From assembly GCA_900239685.1 (NCBI GenBank), contig OENT01000010.1:248001-312000 (forward strand): a stretch of 64,000 nt of DNA, read 5' to 3'. This DNA is from Rotaria macrura (Eukaryota > Rotifera > Eurotatoria > Philodinida > Philodinidae). A program made the translations under genes and the position numbers. This document shows, piece by piece, positions 35,553-48,504 of this stretch; the stretch's first letter is position 1, and each line of letters opens with the position of its first letter. Below the pieces are notes generated by a model, which saw nothing but the letters and a program-made list of their open reading frames with translations, was not told where the DNA came from and searched no databases.

Positions 35553-36164
35553 TTAAACAATATGTTCAGCAATTTTTCGTTGTATTAAATGTTCCGCATC
35601 CGATGTTAATACATAATGTTCACTATTAAATGTGACTTGTATTATTGTACCATCACTTGTTTCATATGGACCATAATCTTGTATACATTTGATATGTGCA
35701 AATAACTTTTTTGGTGGAATCATAAATGATGTTAAATCTAATGAATGATTATTACCAATTGAACGCATATACGATGAAAGTGTTTGATTATAATTTGCGA
35801 AAAATTCTAATTCATCAATCGATAAATTATTTCTTATATATTCTGGTAAGACAGGCCCTAAGGACCAACGATGTGATTTTATTTTATTCATTCGATGATA
35901 TGCATAGGCAAGTAAACAACGCTTAATACGTTGTATAGCTGCATGACGAATACTTATTGTCGGCATTAATGTTGGAGCAGAACTTGCACTACCATTGTCT
36001 GTACCAGCTTGCATAACTGTTTGAACATCTTCATAATTCTGACGAAATAATTCATTTGCTTCAAGTTGACAAATACGAATAGTTTCAATATTATAGGGAG
36101 GTAAAATTGTATCACGAGAACGATCAAGTTCTTTGATTAGCTCGTGAGCTTTAGCAGCAAGCAT
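35553..36164 (-). CDS. GINS1: GINS complex subunit PSF1, 203 aa
   Basis: A single coding exon of 203 codons. The ATG falls directly after a strong acceptor (TTTTTCAG), so a 5'-UTR intron is likely. It aligns along its whole length with PSF1 (about 196 aa in vertebrates): AHELIKELDRS at the start, PTISIRHAAIQRIKRCLLAYAY, an RW.LG.VLPE-like helix (HRWSLGPVLPEYIRNN), SSYMRSIG, and the B-domain strands near YGPYETSDGTI and HLIQRKIAEHIV at the C-terminus. GINS binds CDC45 and MCM2-7 to form the replicative CMG helicase. The stop lies 129 bp upstream of the ABCF2 start on the same strand, so the ABCF2 promoter must be compact or overlap this gene. The 0.4-kb gap to GOLGA2 holds nothing obvious. Confidence 0.94.
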   Translation of the reverse strand: MLAAKAHELIKELDRSRDTILPPYNIETIRICQLEANELFRQNYEDVQTVMQAGTDNGSASSAPTLMPTISIRHAAIQRIKRCLLAYAYHRMNKIKSHRWSLGPVLPEYIRNNLSIDELEFFANYNQTLSSYMRSIGNNHSLDLTSFMIPPKKLFAHIKCIQDYGPYETSDGTIIQVTFNSEHYVLTSDAEHLIQRKIAEHIV

Positions 36165-36586
36165 CTGAAAAAGAAAAGACAAAGTCATTTTGTCAATGAA
36201 CAAAGAAAAAAGAAACGGAAAAAAATCGATTTTATTGCAAATAATTAAAATCATACGAACTGTATACATCGATAATGTTGGCCATCGTTTATACCTTCTT
36301 TTCTTGCTTTTTTGCTCAAATCGTTTAGAAAATTCAACAAGAGAAAAAAATCAATAACCGTTGTATGGAAAAAGGAACAAAAATGTGAAAGAAAAAAACC
36401 TAATCGATAATGCCAAAAATAAGAATAATAAAGTAGAGCCCCTTGTATGTTTTTTTTTCTTTCATTGATACAATAAAATAAGTAATAAAATGAAGAAGAA
36501 GACCAACAATAAAGAGAAAAAAGAGATCGTACGTATACACGTCAATTCAGAACAACCGAAAACAAGATAACAGGCTTGTTTTTATT

Positions 36587-39500
36587 TCACACCCACTGAA
36601 CAGGACCTGTACACGTAGAGCATACATAAAGATTTTTACCAACAAACGCTAATTTAGTTTTTGATAAACTATCAGTTTGTGATGATGGATTATTACTTTC
36701 ACCTAATTCTTTAAGTAAACATAAAATACGCGTTCTTGTGTCGTCATCGAATGTTGACAACGAAGGCAGAGAAGTCGTTAATATGTTATTATTAGTAGTT
36801 TTACTATTCGCTAGAGTAGCGAGCTCAGCCGTTGACGATGAAGATAGTACACTGTCGAACATTTCAGGCCATTCTAAAAAATCAAGAGATCATAGACAAA
36901 AACGTTTTGATCTAACTCTAATGGTGACATTTTAACGTCACCGACTAGATCAAACATGTTTTTTTTTCTAACATCATATAAATGAATAAAAAAAATTAAT
37001 GACTATTTGGCTCAGTATAAATTATGAAATAATTTCTACAAAGAATTTCTTCTATTCAGATTGAAGACTGAACATGAATACATCATTGCCAAACATTAGA
37101 TTCGAACCTATTCATACAATATCATTTTATATCTAAACTAAAAATGTTATACCTGTTTCATCGACATTTGGTTGTTGATCTGATGAAATCGTTTCATTCT
37201 GAATTGATTTCTGTTGATCTTTTATATCAGTTGACGGCTTATTATTCAGACCACGTACAAGCAATGTTTCTAATTCAGATAGTTTTTTCTAAAAAAAAAA
37301 TCAACATAAACATTTGCAAATAAAACAAAAGAATTCTAGTAAGAGAGTTTTCTACTTGTAAATTTAAACGATCATGAGTTAACTGTTTAATGTAATCATC
37401 TTTTTCTTGATAACGTCGATGAAGATGTTGACGTTGTTGTTGATACAAAGATATATAATCACCTATTTATTAAAAATTAAATACACATACATAATTAATT
37501 GAATAAATAATTCACGAACGTAAGTGTGAACCTCCATTGATTGTGCTGGTACGATCTCACTTTACGATACGATGACTTAGTTATCGGTAGTAGCAAGTTA
37601 TTTGAACACGTGTTGAACAGAAAAATGCATAGCAATGAACAGCTATAGGGAAATCTCATTTTTCTTCTAGTATATTATGTGAATTTTTACTATACTTCGT
37701 ACGCTTGCTTCATGATATATAATCAATTTCAAATATTCAAAGGATACATATTGAACCGTTGTACATGTGTTCGAACAAAATGAATCACATATTCAAATCT
37801 TTAGTTCATAGATAGTAGATTTTTTGATTGATACTAGTTTATTATTAAACACGATGAAACCAATTTCATTTCTAATCATATCATATTAGAATCGAAAAAT
37901 GTATTATCTTAAAAATATTATCTGTGCATCTTTCCTTTCGATGAAATTCCCACTCATGGACTACCAGAGAAATAATAAGAAAAAAAATGAATGAATTGAA
38001 CCGAAGACAAAATAGTGATAATCGAATACAAAATTCGAACTTGTAACACTCTATTCAACAGAGAAACAACTATATATCTAAAGCAGCCGATTTCTATTAA
38101 ATTTATTATTTCTTTCTTGAAATACTACTAGTATTTTCATAGGTGAAAATTTGATTACAGCACCATGCCGATTCATTTTGTTTTCACTGATTTAGAATTT
38201 AATTCATAAGGAAATTGAAAATACTTTTTTATCGCTATGTGACTCATTGATGTTAACGTTAGAGATAATTTTATTAACACAGCTATTAAATTTGAAAACA
38301 AACTAATGTACAAGCATAGTTTTCATTTGGCATGAGCAACATATTGAAATTTGTACGTTTTTGATGTGGTCAATTCGAAAATATGATATCCAATTTGACA
38401 AAAGATCTATTGGACTAGAGAGTTAGTGATTTTAGTTGTCTTTCAAAAGAATGTTTACATAGTTGTCTAGCATCAATCATATATTGATAAATTAGTATGT
38501 CATGCAACGCAACTTATTTTGACATCTAGACTTGAATCGAAATGTCTCAAGTGTCTGGTGCTAGAAAGTCATAATCTTTTAAGTTAAATATCATTTAATT
38601 AGATTCAACGTTGCCAACAAAGGAGAGTTGAAATACTGTCGAGCTTTGTTTTTTTTGTCTAAAATTCATACCTATTGTATCAGTTTCACTTTGTAGTTGT
38701 AAAATAAGATGCTCCAATTGTTGTGTTCTATCTTGTAAATCAGCATTATCACGCATTGCTCGATTGAAACGTTCCTTTCAAGAAAAAAAATTTTCAAACC
38801 ATTGCTGTTCATAACAAAGTACAAGATTATGTTTTTACAATAATTTTCTCCACAAATCCATTGTTAAGTTGATGATTATCGTCAAAACCTGAACCAATGA
38901 ATGATAGTGAATTCAAATCATTAATTTGTGTATCGATTGTTGGTTGAAGTTCGTGTTTCTGTTCATATTGTAAAAGACGTGCACGCAAGGATGTATTGTC
39001 TTCTAATAATTCATTTATTCGCTAAATAAACAGCAACAAAAAGAAACCCTATGATATATATCATGACTATTAATACGTCGATCAATGCTCTGAATGGATC
39101 AAGTTTTCACTGGTTAAAAAAATAACTTAAATGAATTGACAAGTAATAACAATGAGATTAAGTGTTTATGTTAAATAATTAACTATTTTTAGCACTTTGA
39201 TGATTGCTTTAAAAGAAAAACAATACAGAATAATAACTCCTTGCTAGGTTCTGATGGATTAAAATCTAAAGATGTATTGATGATATGACCTGTTTGTAGT
39301 TACTTGTTTATTCAACGTTTTTAACTACGGTTTGGCATGTAGTTCTTATATAAGATGCGCAAAAAAATTCATCTTCTACGTGTCTATCGTGATAGTATTT
39401 TTTGTATTCAACAGCTGAATATTCCTCAAACTTAGATGCAGTCGAAGGAGAATGAGATAAGAAGCTCACTAAATAAAGAAAAAGAATTTTATCTAGTAGG

Positions 39501-42500
39501 AAACACGAAACGTTGAGATTAAAATTATTTCTATTACGTGCATGGTTACCTATTGAAAGGATTGGCTGAAAGTTAGAAGATTCTGTTAAAGTTACGATTT
39601 AGAACAGAGCGATTATTTCTGAAGTCAGCTGTTTCATTCTATGCAAAAGACTTGTCTATCATACATCTTTCCTATCTTCCCTAAACGTATAGAACTATTC
39701 GATAGTGTGTTATTAAGAATCGATTTGGCATAATTGAATTATGGCGTACATAAACCTATTATTCGAACATTGACCATCAACTCAATGAACTTCTATAGAC
39801 TTATTGAAATTTCATGGAAAGAAAATATTTCGAATGGTATTTAAACAAAGTCCGTATTGTATTTATTCTTATAGTAATCTTTTAAAAATGAATGTCTCTT
39901 TCGACAGAACATCTACCTGAATACTAGTTTCTTGTTGTTCTTGATTATTGTCAGACACTGTCTGAGACTGCTGCTGCTGATGAACTTCAACCTAAAGAAG
40001 CCAGATCAGAAAATAATCAACAAATTTATAAAGGAGAAATATGTTTTCGTACAGATGGCGTTGTTTGACCTTCTTTTGGTTGAAGTTCATACTGTCCAAG
40101 ACGTTCATTTAATTGTCTATTCAAATATTCTTCAGATTGAATTCGATTCGTTAAATTCATATTATCGTTTGACTAGAATGAAAACAAAAAGCGTGACTTG
40201 TTTTTTTATTCTTGTTTAAAACATTCATACAATTTTAATAAAACCATCTTGAAGTTCAGTTAATTGATCTTTTAATTGTTTATTTTGTGCCATGGCACGT
40301 GAAATTGTTGCTTTATCTTCATGTATTGTTTGTAATAATTTTTCATGATCCATTCTATTTTCTTCTAATATGAGAGTTTTCGTTTTTTAGTTATAATAAT
40401 CTGTATAATTCAAAAAGAAAAACAAAATCTATAACTTACGAACAGTTCCGTTCTGTTTTTCTAATTCAGCAATGCGTGCATCTTTTTCAGTTGAATTTCT
40501 AGATGAGAAAAAAATTTAAATTGATTAAAATATACAATTAAAAACTAAACAATTACTTCGTTATCTGTTCATTTTCTAATCGTATTTGTTCGAAACGTTT
40601 TGACCATTCATCGACAGCATTTTTAAATAATACATTTTCTTGACGTAGAGAATCACGTTCGAGAACTAAATCATCATTGATATTATGTTGGTTGATCGTT
40701 TGATCATTGTGTATTTGATTTAATTTCATTTCTAAAAATAATAAATGAATGTGATTATTATATGTTGAAAATATTTCATCGATGAATAAATATACGAACC
40801 ATAAGCTTGTTTTATCGCTTCTTGTTCACTTTCTAGTAGATTATTTGTCTGAACTAATTGATTGATCTAAAATTGAGAGAAATATCGACTAGGTTTAAAA
40901 AAGAAATCTATCGAATCTTACTTGCTCGTTAAGTTCTTGAATATGACGTTGAACATTTGTATTGTACTGTTGATATTGTAAATGCATTTGATCGTAATCT
41001 GAACGCATTTGATTAATCGATGAGAGGAGCTTTAAATGAAAAATAAAATAAAACTTTCGGTTTATCACTTCTGATAGTATTATCAAGTTAGAATATCAAT
41101 AGAAATATTAGAAATTCGTTCTTTTCGAGAATGTCTTTACAACAGGTAAATCATATTTGAACAGATGTTCCATTCAAAACGGTCATACCAGTGAACTATG
41201 TAGAGTTTCGAAAACGATAAAAGTACACTGATACATTTATTGTCTTTGACAATCAAACGGTATGACATTTTTCTCAGAAAACGAATGATCTCTGATTAAA
41301 TGATATTTGGCTGGAAAAATCTATCGTTGAGTAAGACTCAGACGATTGTTCAACTCAGTGGTGCATACTATTTGGTTGAAAAAGATTTCATTATAATAGT
41401 TCTAAGAGCATTTCTCCTTATTAAATATTTCATTTCTCAATAGAGTATCTTTCTCTCTCACTATATCTATAAATAATTCGGAGGGGGGAGGGGGATGTAT
41501 GATCAATTGGAGCAGATTTCTCGTCAGAGATCCCATTAAAAGAACACTACTAAGGTGAATGAGTTGATAGTAGAATTAGTCGAGCGAACAACTTGGTAAC
41601 GTGTCAATGTCGGTTGATTACACTTCATACAACTTTATGATCATTGTTCACAATGTTTATAATCTATAATACGCTCATAAAAGTCAAATTCACACTTCTT
41701 TTTGTATACCCATTCACTCCTTCTAGTCATCTGTGAGATACTAGTTTCAAATATCGTAGTAAGACATCGATTCATAGTTTTCCTTCGTACATCTTGTTAT
41801 AATTAAATCAAATGTATTAACACTTACTGACTCGAGTGGCGTACAATTGATGAAATTAATGCATAGCATGAAATTTCGAAAAATCTCATCTGAAGACATT
41901 TATGAAGAATCTTTCTATCGTCAACAATCATAAACTAATTTCATGCATTTAAATTTTCATCTATCACTTTTCGACAGATGTGATCTCGTATTTTTTTATG
42001 ATTGTTAAATCAGTATATTTCGTGCTTTTTCTTCAATAAGTTTCTTAACTCAATGTCCACAGCATTGTAGTCTCTATAAAATTCTCTTCACCTCAATGTC
42101 GAAGCTATCCCGATTGATGGGAATGGAAAATTGTCCAAAAAAATATAGATATGAATGATTCTTACAAATAAAAAAGTGGAATGAACCAAATGTCAGACTT
42201 CTATTTTGACTCCCTAAACATATTCTTAATGTATGCGCATTTTTGTAGACATATTTACAATAGACATATGTGAATAATGATGATTTTGAATATTATTTAT
42301 TCGCTCTGCACTGAGAATAAAACATTTCTTTTTCTACTTGTACGCAATTCTTTCTTCAAGTGTGACAATATTGTTTTCTTCTTTTTTACAGAATTGCGAA
42401 ATGGGACAGTTGCGGAGGAGAAATTTGTTAATGATAACTAATTATTCAAAGATGCAATGCATATATTATCTTTGACTATGGAAATATTTTGCTATTCTTG

Positions 42501-45500
42501 TTCAACGATATTTCTACTTTTATTTTAATTTATGATCGCTGTCTGTTAACTTTTATTCGAATGTATTCTTTGCATTATATTTTAATGAGATTTGTGCGAG
42601 TGTGTTTTTTAGTATCCATAATTATTGATACTTTCGGAGGACTAAGAATGTATAAACATTATGAATCATATTGCCTTGATGGAGTTGATTTTAATAGTTG
42701 TAATTAAACTTATAAAAGATAGACTACAATAAAAAAAGTAAAATCTCAGGAACTTTAAACGATTGTGAATGATCTAACTATAATGAAAATTTCTATATTA
42801 ATTCATTTTGTGTAACCTAATACGTATATTTTCGAAAATCAATAATAAAATCTATGTTACAAATAGCGTTCATCGTAGAAGACTCGACTCTAGCATATAA
42901 AACTAATGGGTTTAATTCTTTTTTTCTCATTTTTTGAATGATAACTGCACTGCATCGGTCGGAAAATAAGAATGACAAAAGTAATATTTTATTGATGCAT
43001 CATAAGAACCGAGTATTTTTCGGAAGTATCGGTATATGTAACTATTTTGAGTAAGAACGAAAACGAGAGAAATAATAGTAGGAAGAGAAAGCAGCAATCA
43101 CTAATATATAGATCGATTAGTGATCACAAAAATTCATTCAGTAGTCAAACTATCGGGAAGCAATATCTACCACTTGTTTTTGAAAATACAGATTGACATT
43201 GTGATAATAATTACGATTATGAAGAGAGAAAAGCAAACAATAGTGAACGGAAATGAGAATCAACAAAAAAATGACAAACTAAGCCTATCAGCATTAATGG
43301 ATACGATGAATCAGCTCAGTTTATGAGAAAATAAAGTTCGGGTTTAGGAATTCTTGTTCACATTAGAAACTGAATAAAAACGAATAATGATATTAAATCC
43401 TCAATACCTAGAAATTCATATTAGATGATTTCTCTCCGAACTTAAGACGATGGATTGAGTATCGTAAAAGATTCTATGATTGGTGGTTTAGACGTAGAGA
43501 TACAAAATTCCAGGTCCAATGGGGAGAAAAGGGTGCATACTGCTACTTTCAAGGTTTTTATCCAGATGATCTACTTTTGTATGTAAAGTTGAATTTAAAT
43601 CATGAGTCCCAGAAAGACATTATTAGTCTGTCGATATTCGATTTCTTACTACACGATTTTGAAGATCCCATCAGTTTTAACAGATTGCAAACCTATGGAA
43701 CCGATGATAGATTTATACTTATCTAGCTAAAATGTTTTTTAGTCAATGAATGCTTGAACGAAATAAATCGTTTTTTTCTATCAAAGTTTTACGGTTCATA
43801 AAAGTTCCAATGATCGATGTAAATACCAAGAAAAATCTTTTTTCATGTTTTTCATTGCTTCGGTATAGTCTACGTTTACAGTATTATTTATTCGATGAAA
43901 TCAGTACTAGTCTGTATCGAGAGAAATCGTGTTCGCATACAAACTCAAAATATCACACTGAGACAAATGTCAATGAAGATTCAATATTGTTAATATTGAA
44001 TTTATTGCTGGCTAGAGAATTCCCTATGCAAACCTCTAGTAGAAATGTGAAATTCAGTTCACTTTGTGTTTATCAGATACATCGTGACCTTTATTTGACA
44101 AGAAAATGATAAATTTAGTGCATGACTAAAGTACTCAGTGATGCGAAAGAGATTTTGTTTTTGATAATTTTATATTATTCGAGATCTGCATAGAATATGT
44201 CGTATCGATGCAAAGGTAAAACTTCAAAAACTTTTCTCTAGTACATAACATAGTACATTCAAAAACTTCCAAACCAAATCTATTTGCATCTAGAATATCG
44301 TCTATAGGTAAAAAGATTCGAGCATGATGAATTTCTCAACAAAAACCTATGTCGTTCTTGAGATATTCAATGCCATTAAACCGCGACAGTTAAATCATAC
44401 AAATCGAGCCTATTTCCTAATGAAATGCCAATAAGAGTGTCATTATTCCTCTCATAACTCTTGATCGCTAGCTCACACACACACACAGGAGAATTCTATG
44501 GATTTTCATTGTAGCGTAGTGCAATGTAATATGAAGCCGAACGTCATCTAACAATTGTATTTCTTTCTTCGTAAAATGATTATCGAAATAGCCGTACTGA
44601 GCAACATGCCGTGATCAGTGTTTTTAGTGATGAATGAAGAATTTATTTAACTTCATGACATTTCTTACCGCCTCTGCTTCATGTGTCTTCAATGAGATTG
44701 TTTTATGTAATTCTTCAATTTGTTGTTCATATTTGGTTGGCATCGATGTATCATTAATTGACTAGTAATATGAACAATAGATCAATAAAAGCTTATTTTC
44801 AGACTATGTCCTACGAACTTGATATTGTAGTAAACGAATTTCTGATTGGTCTAATTTTTGTTTTTGTTTTGTGATTTCAGTATTCAATTGATCAATCATA
44901 CTTTGACGATTATTAAATTTACTGTCAAGTTCGTTCAAATTGTGTTTTAGATCTTCGATTATTTGGCTGATAATAGAAAATTTATTTTAGAGAAAAATCT
45001 AATCAATTATTTTTACCTTTGACGAACATTTTCTATTTTCAGTCGATCAATCTCTTTATCAGATTCTTTTACTGCCTAGAGAAACAAAACCATAGTCTAA
45101 TCAACAATGAAATGTATATTAAATTTATATTCAAACCATTTCTCGTTGTTGGACATTGAATGTTGAATGTTGTGTCTTGTTTTCAAGTTCTTCTACACGA
45201 TCACGTGAAGCTTTCAAACGTCCTTGAACATCATCGATTTCACTTTGCTTTCTTTCAAGTTGTTTCATTGATTGAGTTAATTTAGCTGATAAATCTGTTT
45301 TTTCTGCTACTAAAATCCCAATCGTTTGAACATGAATCTAATCAATGATTGATGAGAAAAATTTTCATGTGAAATGTTCATATTTAATGAATCTAACTTC
45401 AAGTTGTTCTTGTAAATGTTCAAAATCACGGCGATATTTATTTTCTATTTGTTTTGCAATATCAATATCAGATTGAGTTTGACTTGAACGGCCAGACTAC

Positions 45501-46232
45501 ACACAAATAACAACAAAAAACAATTTCAATAGAGAAGTATTATTTTTTTGAGAAATTATAGTTCGAACGAGTCGTTACCATACTACTTCCAACGCCGAAC
45601 TGCCGTTGATCTTCGAGACGAGCTCGTTGTTGTTTTTGATTTTCAAGTAAGAGAACATATTGACGATTCTGTTCCTTAAATATGAATATGAGTTATTTCA
45701 TGCAAGAACTTGAATGAGATGCCTCCGAATAAGTTTGTTTTTGTGCTTGTTAAACATACCTCTAGGTCAAGAACAGGCGATTTAGATAAATTTACATGAA
45801 TTCCATTAAGTATGGCTTGCTGTTCATTGACAAAACTCGCTACATCTTGTGGAATTGCACGAGGTCTAAGAAAAAAATGATTGAGATTACAAGAAGACCT
45901 ACATGAAGAGAAAAAAAATTACGTATTATTGTAGTTGATATGTAAATCAGGACGTGTCTAAGAAATGAAAAAAAGAGACACAATCCAATACAGAGAAATC
46001 AACGCTGGTAAATAAATACTACTCCATCGATAGACAGTATATTAGATCCATTTGTTTCTGAGACGAAGGTCAAATGATCGTTACAATTCTGTTGTTGTTG
46101 TTGTTGATCGCGAAATTTCTTTAACTGATATGGTTAGATATGATTAATAGATATATTTAAGAAAAGCTATACAAATAAATATACTTTTCGACGAGCGTTC
46201 GCCAAATTTTCCCGTTTGTCATCATCGACCAT
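36587..46232 (-). CDS. GOLGA2: Golgin GM130 (GOLGA2), 846 aa, at least 22 exons
   Basis: Exons read: 46185-46232, 46023-46124, 45923-45957, 45760-45865, 45579-45674, 45398-45496, 45137-45337, 45017-45075, 44819-44966, 44669-44761, 40922-41029, 40800-40866, 40557-40731, 40440-40498, 40231-40364, 40053-40172, 39917-39991, 38839-39021, 38672-38774, 37356-37462, 37153-37288 and 36587-36873. All phases close, giving 846 aa. Diagnostic GM130 segments include the N-terminal basic ANARRKLKKFRDQ (p115/importin-binding type), EIHVQTIGILVAEKTDL, TISRAMAQNKQLKDQL with DGFIKI, SETDTIGDYISLYQ and QEKDDYIKQLTHDR. The rest is coiled coil. GM130 tethers vesicles at the cis-Golgi with GRASP65 and p115. The C-terminus ends PVQWV; in vertebrates the end ITVI binds the GRASP65 PDZ, and a terminal valine is compatible. 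Several donors are GTTCGT or GTTTGA rather than GTAAGT. Confidence 0.92.
37463..38671 (-). other. 1.2-kb intron of GOLGA2
   Basis: Intron between the exons at 38672-38774 and 37356-37462. I see no ORF, RNA gene or repeat inside it that I can support. A second longer intron, 39022-39916, is likewise featureless. Confidence 0.65.
43219..43726 (+). CDS. Possible nested two-exon gene in a GOLGA2 intron, 133 aa
   Basis: Exon 43219-43318 (ATG, 33 codons plus 1 nt) can splice from a GTTTAT donor to the acceptor TATTAG at 43424. This opens 43425-43726, a 100-codon frame with no ATG of its own that ends in TAG. The product would be 133 aa with a polar N-terminus, then a strikingly aromatic and charged domain (RRWIEYRKRFYDWWFRRR, later GAYCYFQGFYPDDLL). 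Such tryptophan/tyrosine-rich composition is unlike random AT-rich ORFs nearby. It is on plus inside the 3.6-kb minus-strand GOLGA2 intron 41030-44668. I do not recognise the family. There is no TM or signal peptide. The donor is weak, so the first exon is less certain than the second. Confidence 0.45.
44473..44488. repeat. CA dinucleotide microsatellite
   Basis: A short (CA)n run in the 3.6-kb GOLGA2 intron. Confidence 0.7.
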
Positions 46233-46931
46233 ATTTGTCGTAGTTCAATAGAAGAGGAATAGTGATCATTCACTAAGGTAACATGAATCAACAAAGTGGA
46301 ATGAGTTCGTTGATTACACTCGAAGAAAGGTTCGAACAATCAGATAGTATAATCGGAAAAGAATACTGACGTGTAGAGAGTCTAACTTTCAATCAAATCA
46401 ACTCAATTGATAGTTTTGGTACTTGCTGGACTATAGTAAAATACGTGCTGTGAAGAATCAGCACATCTTAATGAAAATAGATGTCTCTATTTATCGATAT
46501 GGTGCGAGTAATAGAAATAACTATATTTACATATAATTTTCGAACCTTTCATTCGATTTTAAATATATTAATGATTGAATAAAAAAACTTACAGCTTTAC
46601 ATATTAAAAACCTAAGAGTCGATGTTTTTATCAAGTTGTTAGACATTAATATGTTATTTTGAGATCTTTAGTCATCTTTCTTCGAAAATTTCTTCCGCTC
46701 TAGATTATATGTCGCATTAGAGAAAAAAATATACACAACGAATATTAAAAAAAAAGGTAACTTTTTGTTGATCCAAGTTGTCAATGCACAACTGTCTGCA
46801 ATTTCGTTTTAGGAGAGTTGCGTTTTATATGAATTCAAAAAAATTAATTAATTGCTAATCGATTCATAGTAGTTTCGCGAAAGCTTTTCAATATATTTGA
46901 TAAATAAAATTGAACTAATCTGGGATAATTT

Positions 46932-47423
46932 TTAAAAGCTCTCTGCAGAAAAAGGAGTTTTCACACGTATACCAATAGTCTCGACGGAACACAAACTCAT
47001 ACACTCGAGTTTTTCTCTTTTCCAATGTAATATTTCATTGCTGCAATAGAAAGTTCTTTTTTTGAATGTCACGGTAATTCTGTATGGAATGTTATTCATG
47101 GCTTCGATATGAATAATCCCATATGTCAAATCGATTCTAACCGATTCAAAGAATATCGCATCCATTTATAGAATACACGATATCAAAATGCATCGTAACG
47201 AAAAAGAACTTTGTGTGGATTTATGTCCAGTATGAATCAAGCTTTTATTTGGATTTCTATTCATTGTTCTTGAGATGAAACGTCGAGATATATGATAATG
47301 ATCTATCACTATCATAGTGCTTACTATTTTTCGATGGATATCTAAACCAATCTTTGCGAATTCGATGTTGTTCTTATGAATTTTCAAGCTATAAATCTGA
47401 GGAATTATGCCTTTATATTTCAT
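46932..47423 (-). pseudogene. 163-codon frame interrupted by one in-frame TAA
   Basis: Two frames, 47166-47423 (85 aa) and 46932-47165 (77 aa), lie in the same reading frame. A single TAA separates them, with an ATG directly after it. Together they make a 492-bp near-open frame ending in a normal stop. The second part (FESVRIDLTYGIIHIEA, then PYRITVTFKKRTFYC and ETIGIRVKTPF) has the alternating pattern of beta strands. The sequence before the first ATG resembles an acceptor (TTCGCAG). I do not recognise the family. It may be a recently disabled gene or exon, a readthrough context, or chance. Confidence 0.3.
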
Positions 47424-48504
47424 CTGCGAATGTGATTTTCCCGAGAAAACTCAACTACGTAGTTCCAGAACTTTAGAATAGCCTTGGAATAATTAGAACG
47501 ATCAACAGATCTAGAATAATTTTTAGACGACAGTTTTAGGTATCTTTGTAAGTGAAAGAGAATAATTTCATTTTAGAATAAGTCATCTATGAAAACAAGA
47601 GACCCTATTTTCCATGGCATGTATTCCGTATTATATTAATAACGAAATTTCCATTATATCAATGAATATTGATTTAAATACGAAATGTCGTTTGTAAAGA
47701 CTACTCTACTAGGTAGTTAAGTATTCAATTAGACACTTTTAATATGAATATTCGTTCGAAAAAAGATATGCCTATTTTGAAATCTATATCATACGATATC
47801 ATGAGGATCATGCAAATTAGAACTCAACGATTGAATCAAACATACTGTTATGGTAAATAATTTCTAGTATGCCATTCCGATTCCAATTATTATATTTACA
47901 CAACGATGCTTCTTAAAGTTTACTTATTTTTTTATCACATAACATCAATCGCGAAATTATTGCAGGCATTGACTATTTCAATGGAGATTTGGGCATAAAT
48001 TGTTATAAGCAGGATTTTAAATATGACTATAATTGGAACAAAATATCATCGTCGTTCGTTGAGATACGCAGCATCACCGTATGATTTCATAGTTCTTCCA
48101 GTATTTTATTCCCTTTTACTCATGGATTCAATATTGCAAGAATTACAAATAATATTTATTGCCAACTTCTTCATGTGATTAGTCATCATCTTTGACATCA
48201 AATGATCGCCGCAGTTCTAGTAGAAAGTTTTCGAATAAGTTACGAACACTGCTGAGAATACATAGAGCACGCAAGTTTTATTGCTCGAGAGATGGATTGA
48301 TTCAAGAAGAAAGATCGATTATACAGGCAAAAACAAACCTACGATGTGTTGGAAGTCAATCAGGAACTGTAGATTTTAGATGTAGAATGTATTGAATGAG
48401 TACAAGCAATCCGTATCGATCATATTTGAATGTTATACTGGAAAATTAGTATAACGTGAGACTTCTTTTCTCGATAAAATTGATGTTTTTTTCTTCGAAT
48501 CTCG

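Noticed and set aside
43750..44109. 119-codon plus ORF just after the nested GOLGA2-intron gene
   Set aside because: Possible, but composition is less distinctive, there is no splice link to the preceding exon, and no motif is recognised. Left out until transcript evidence exists.
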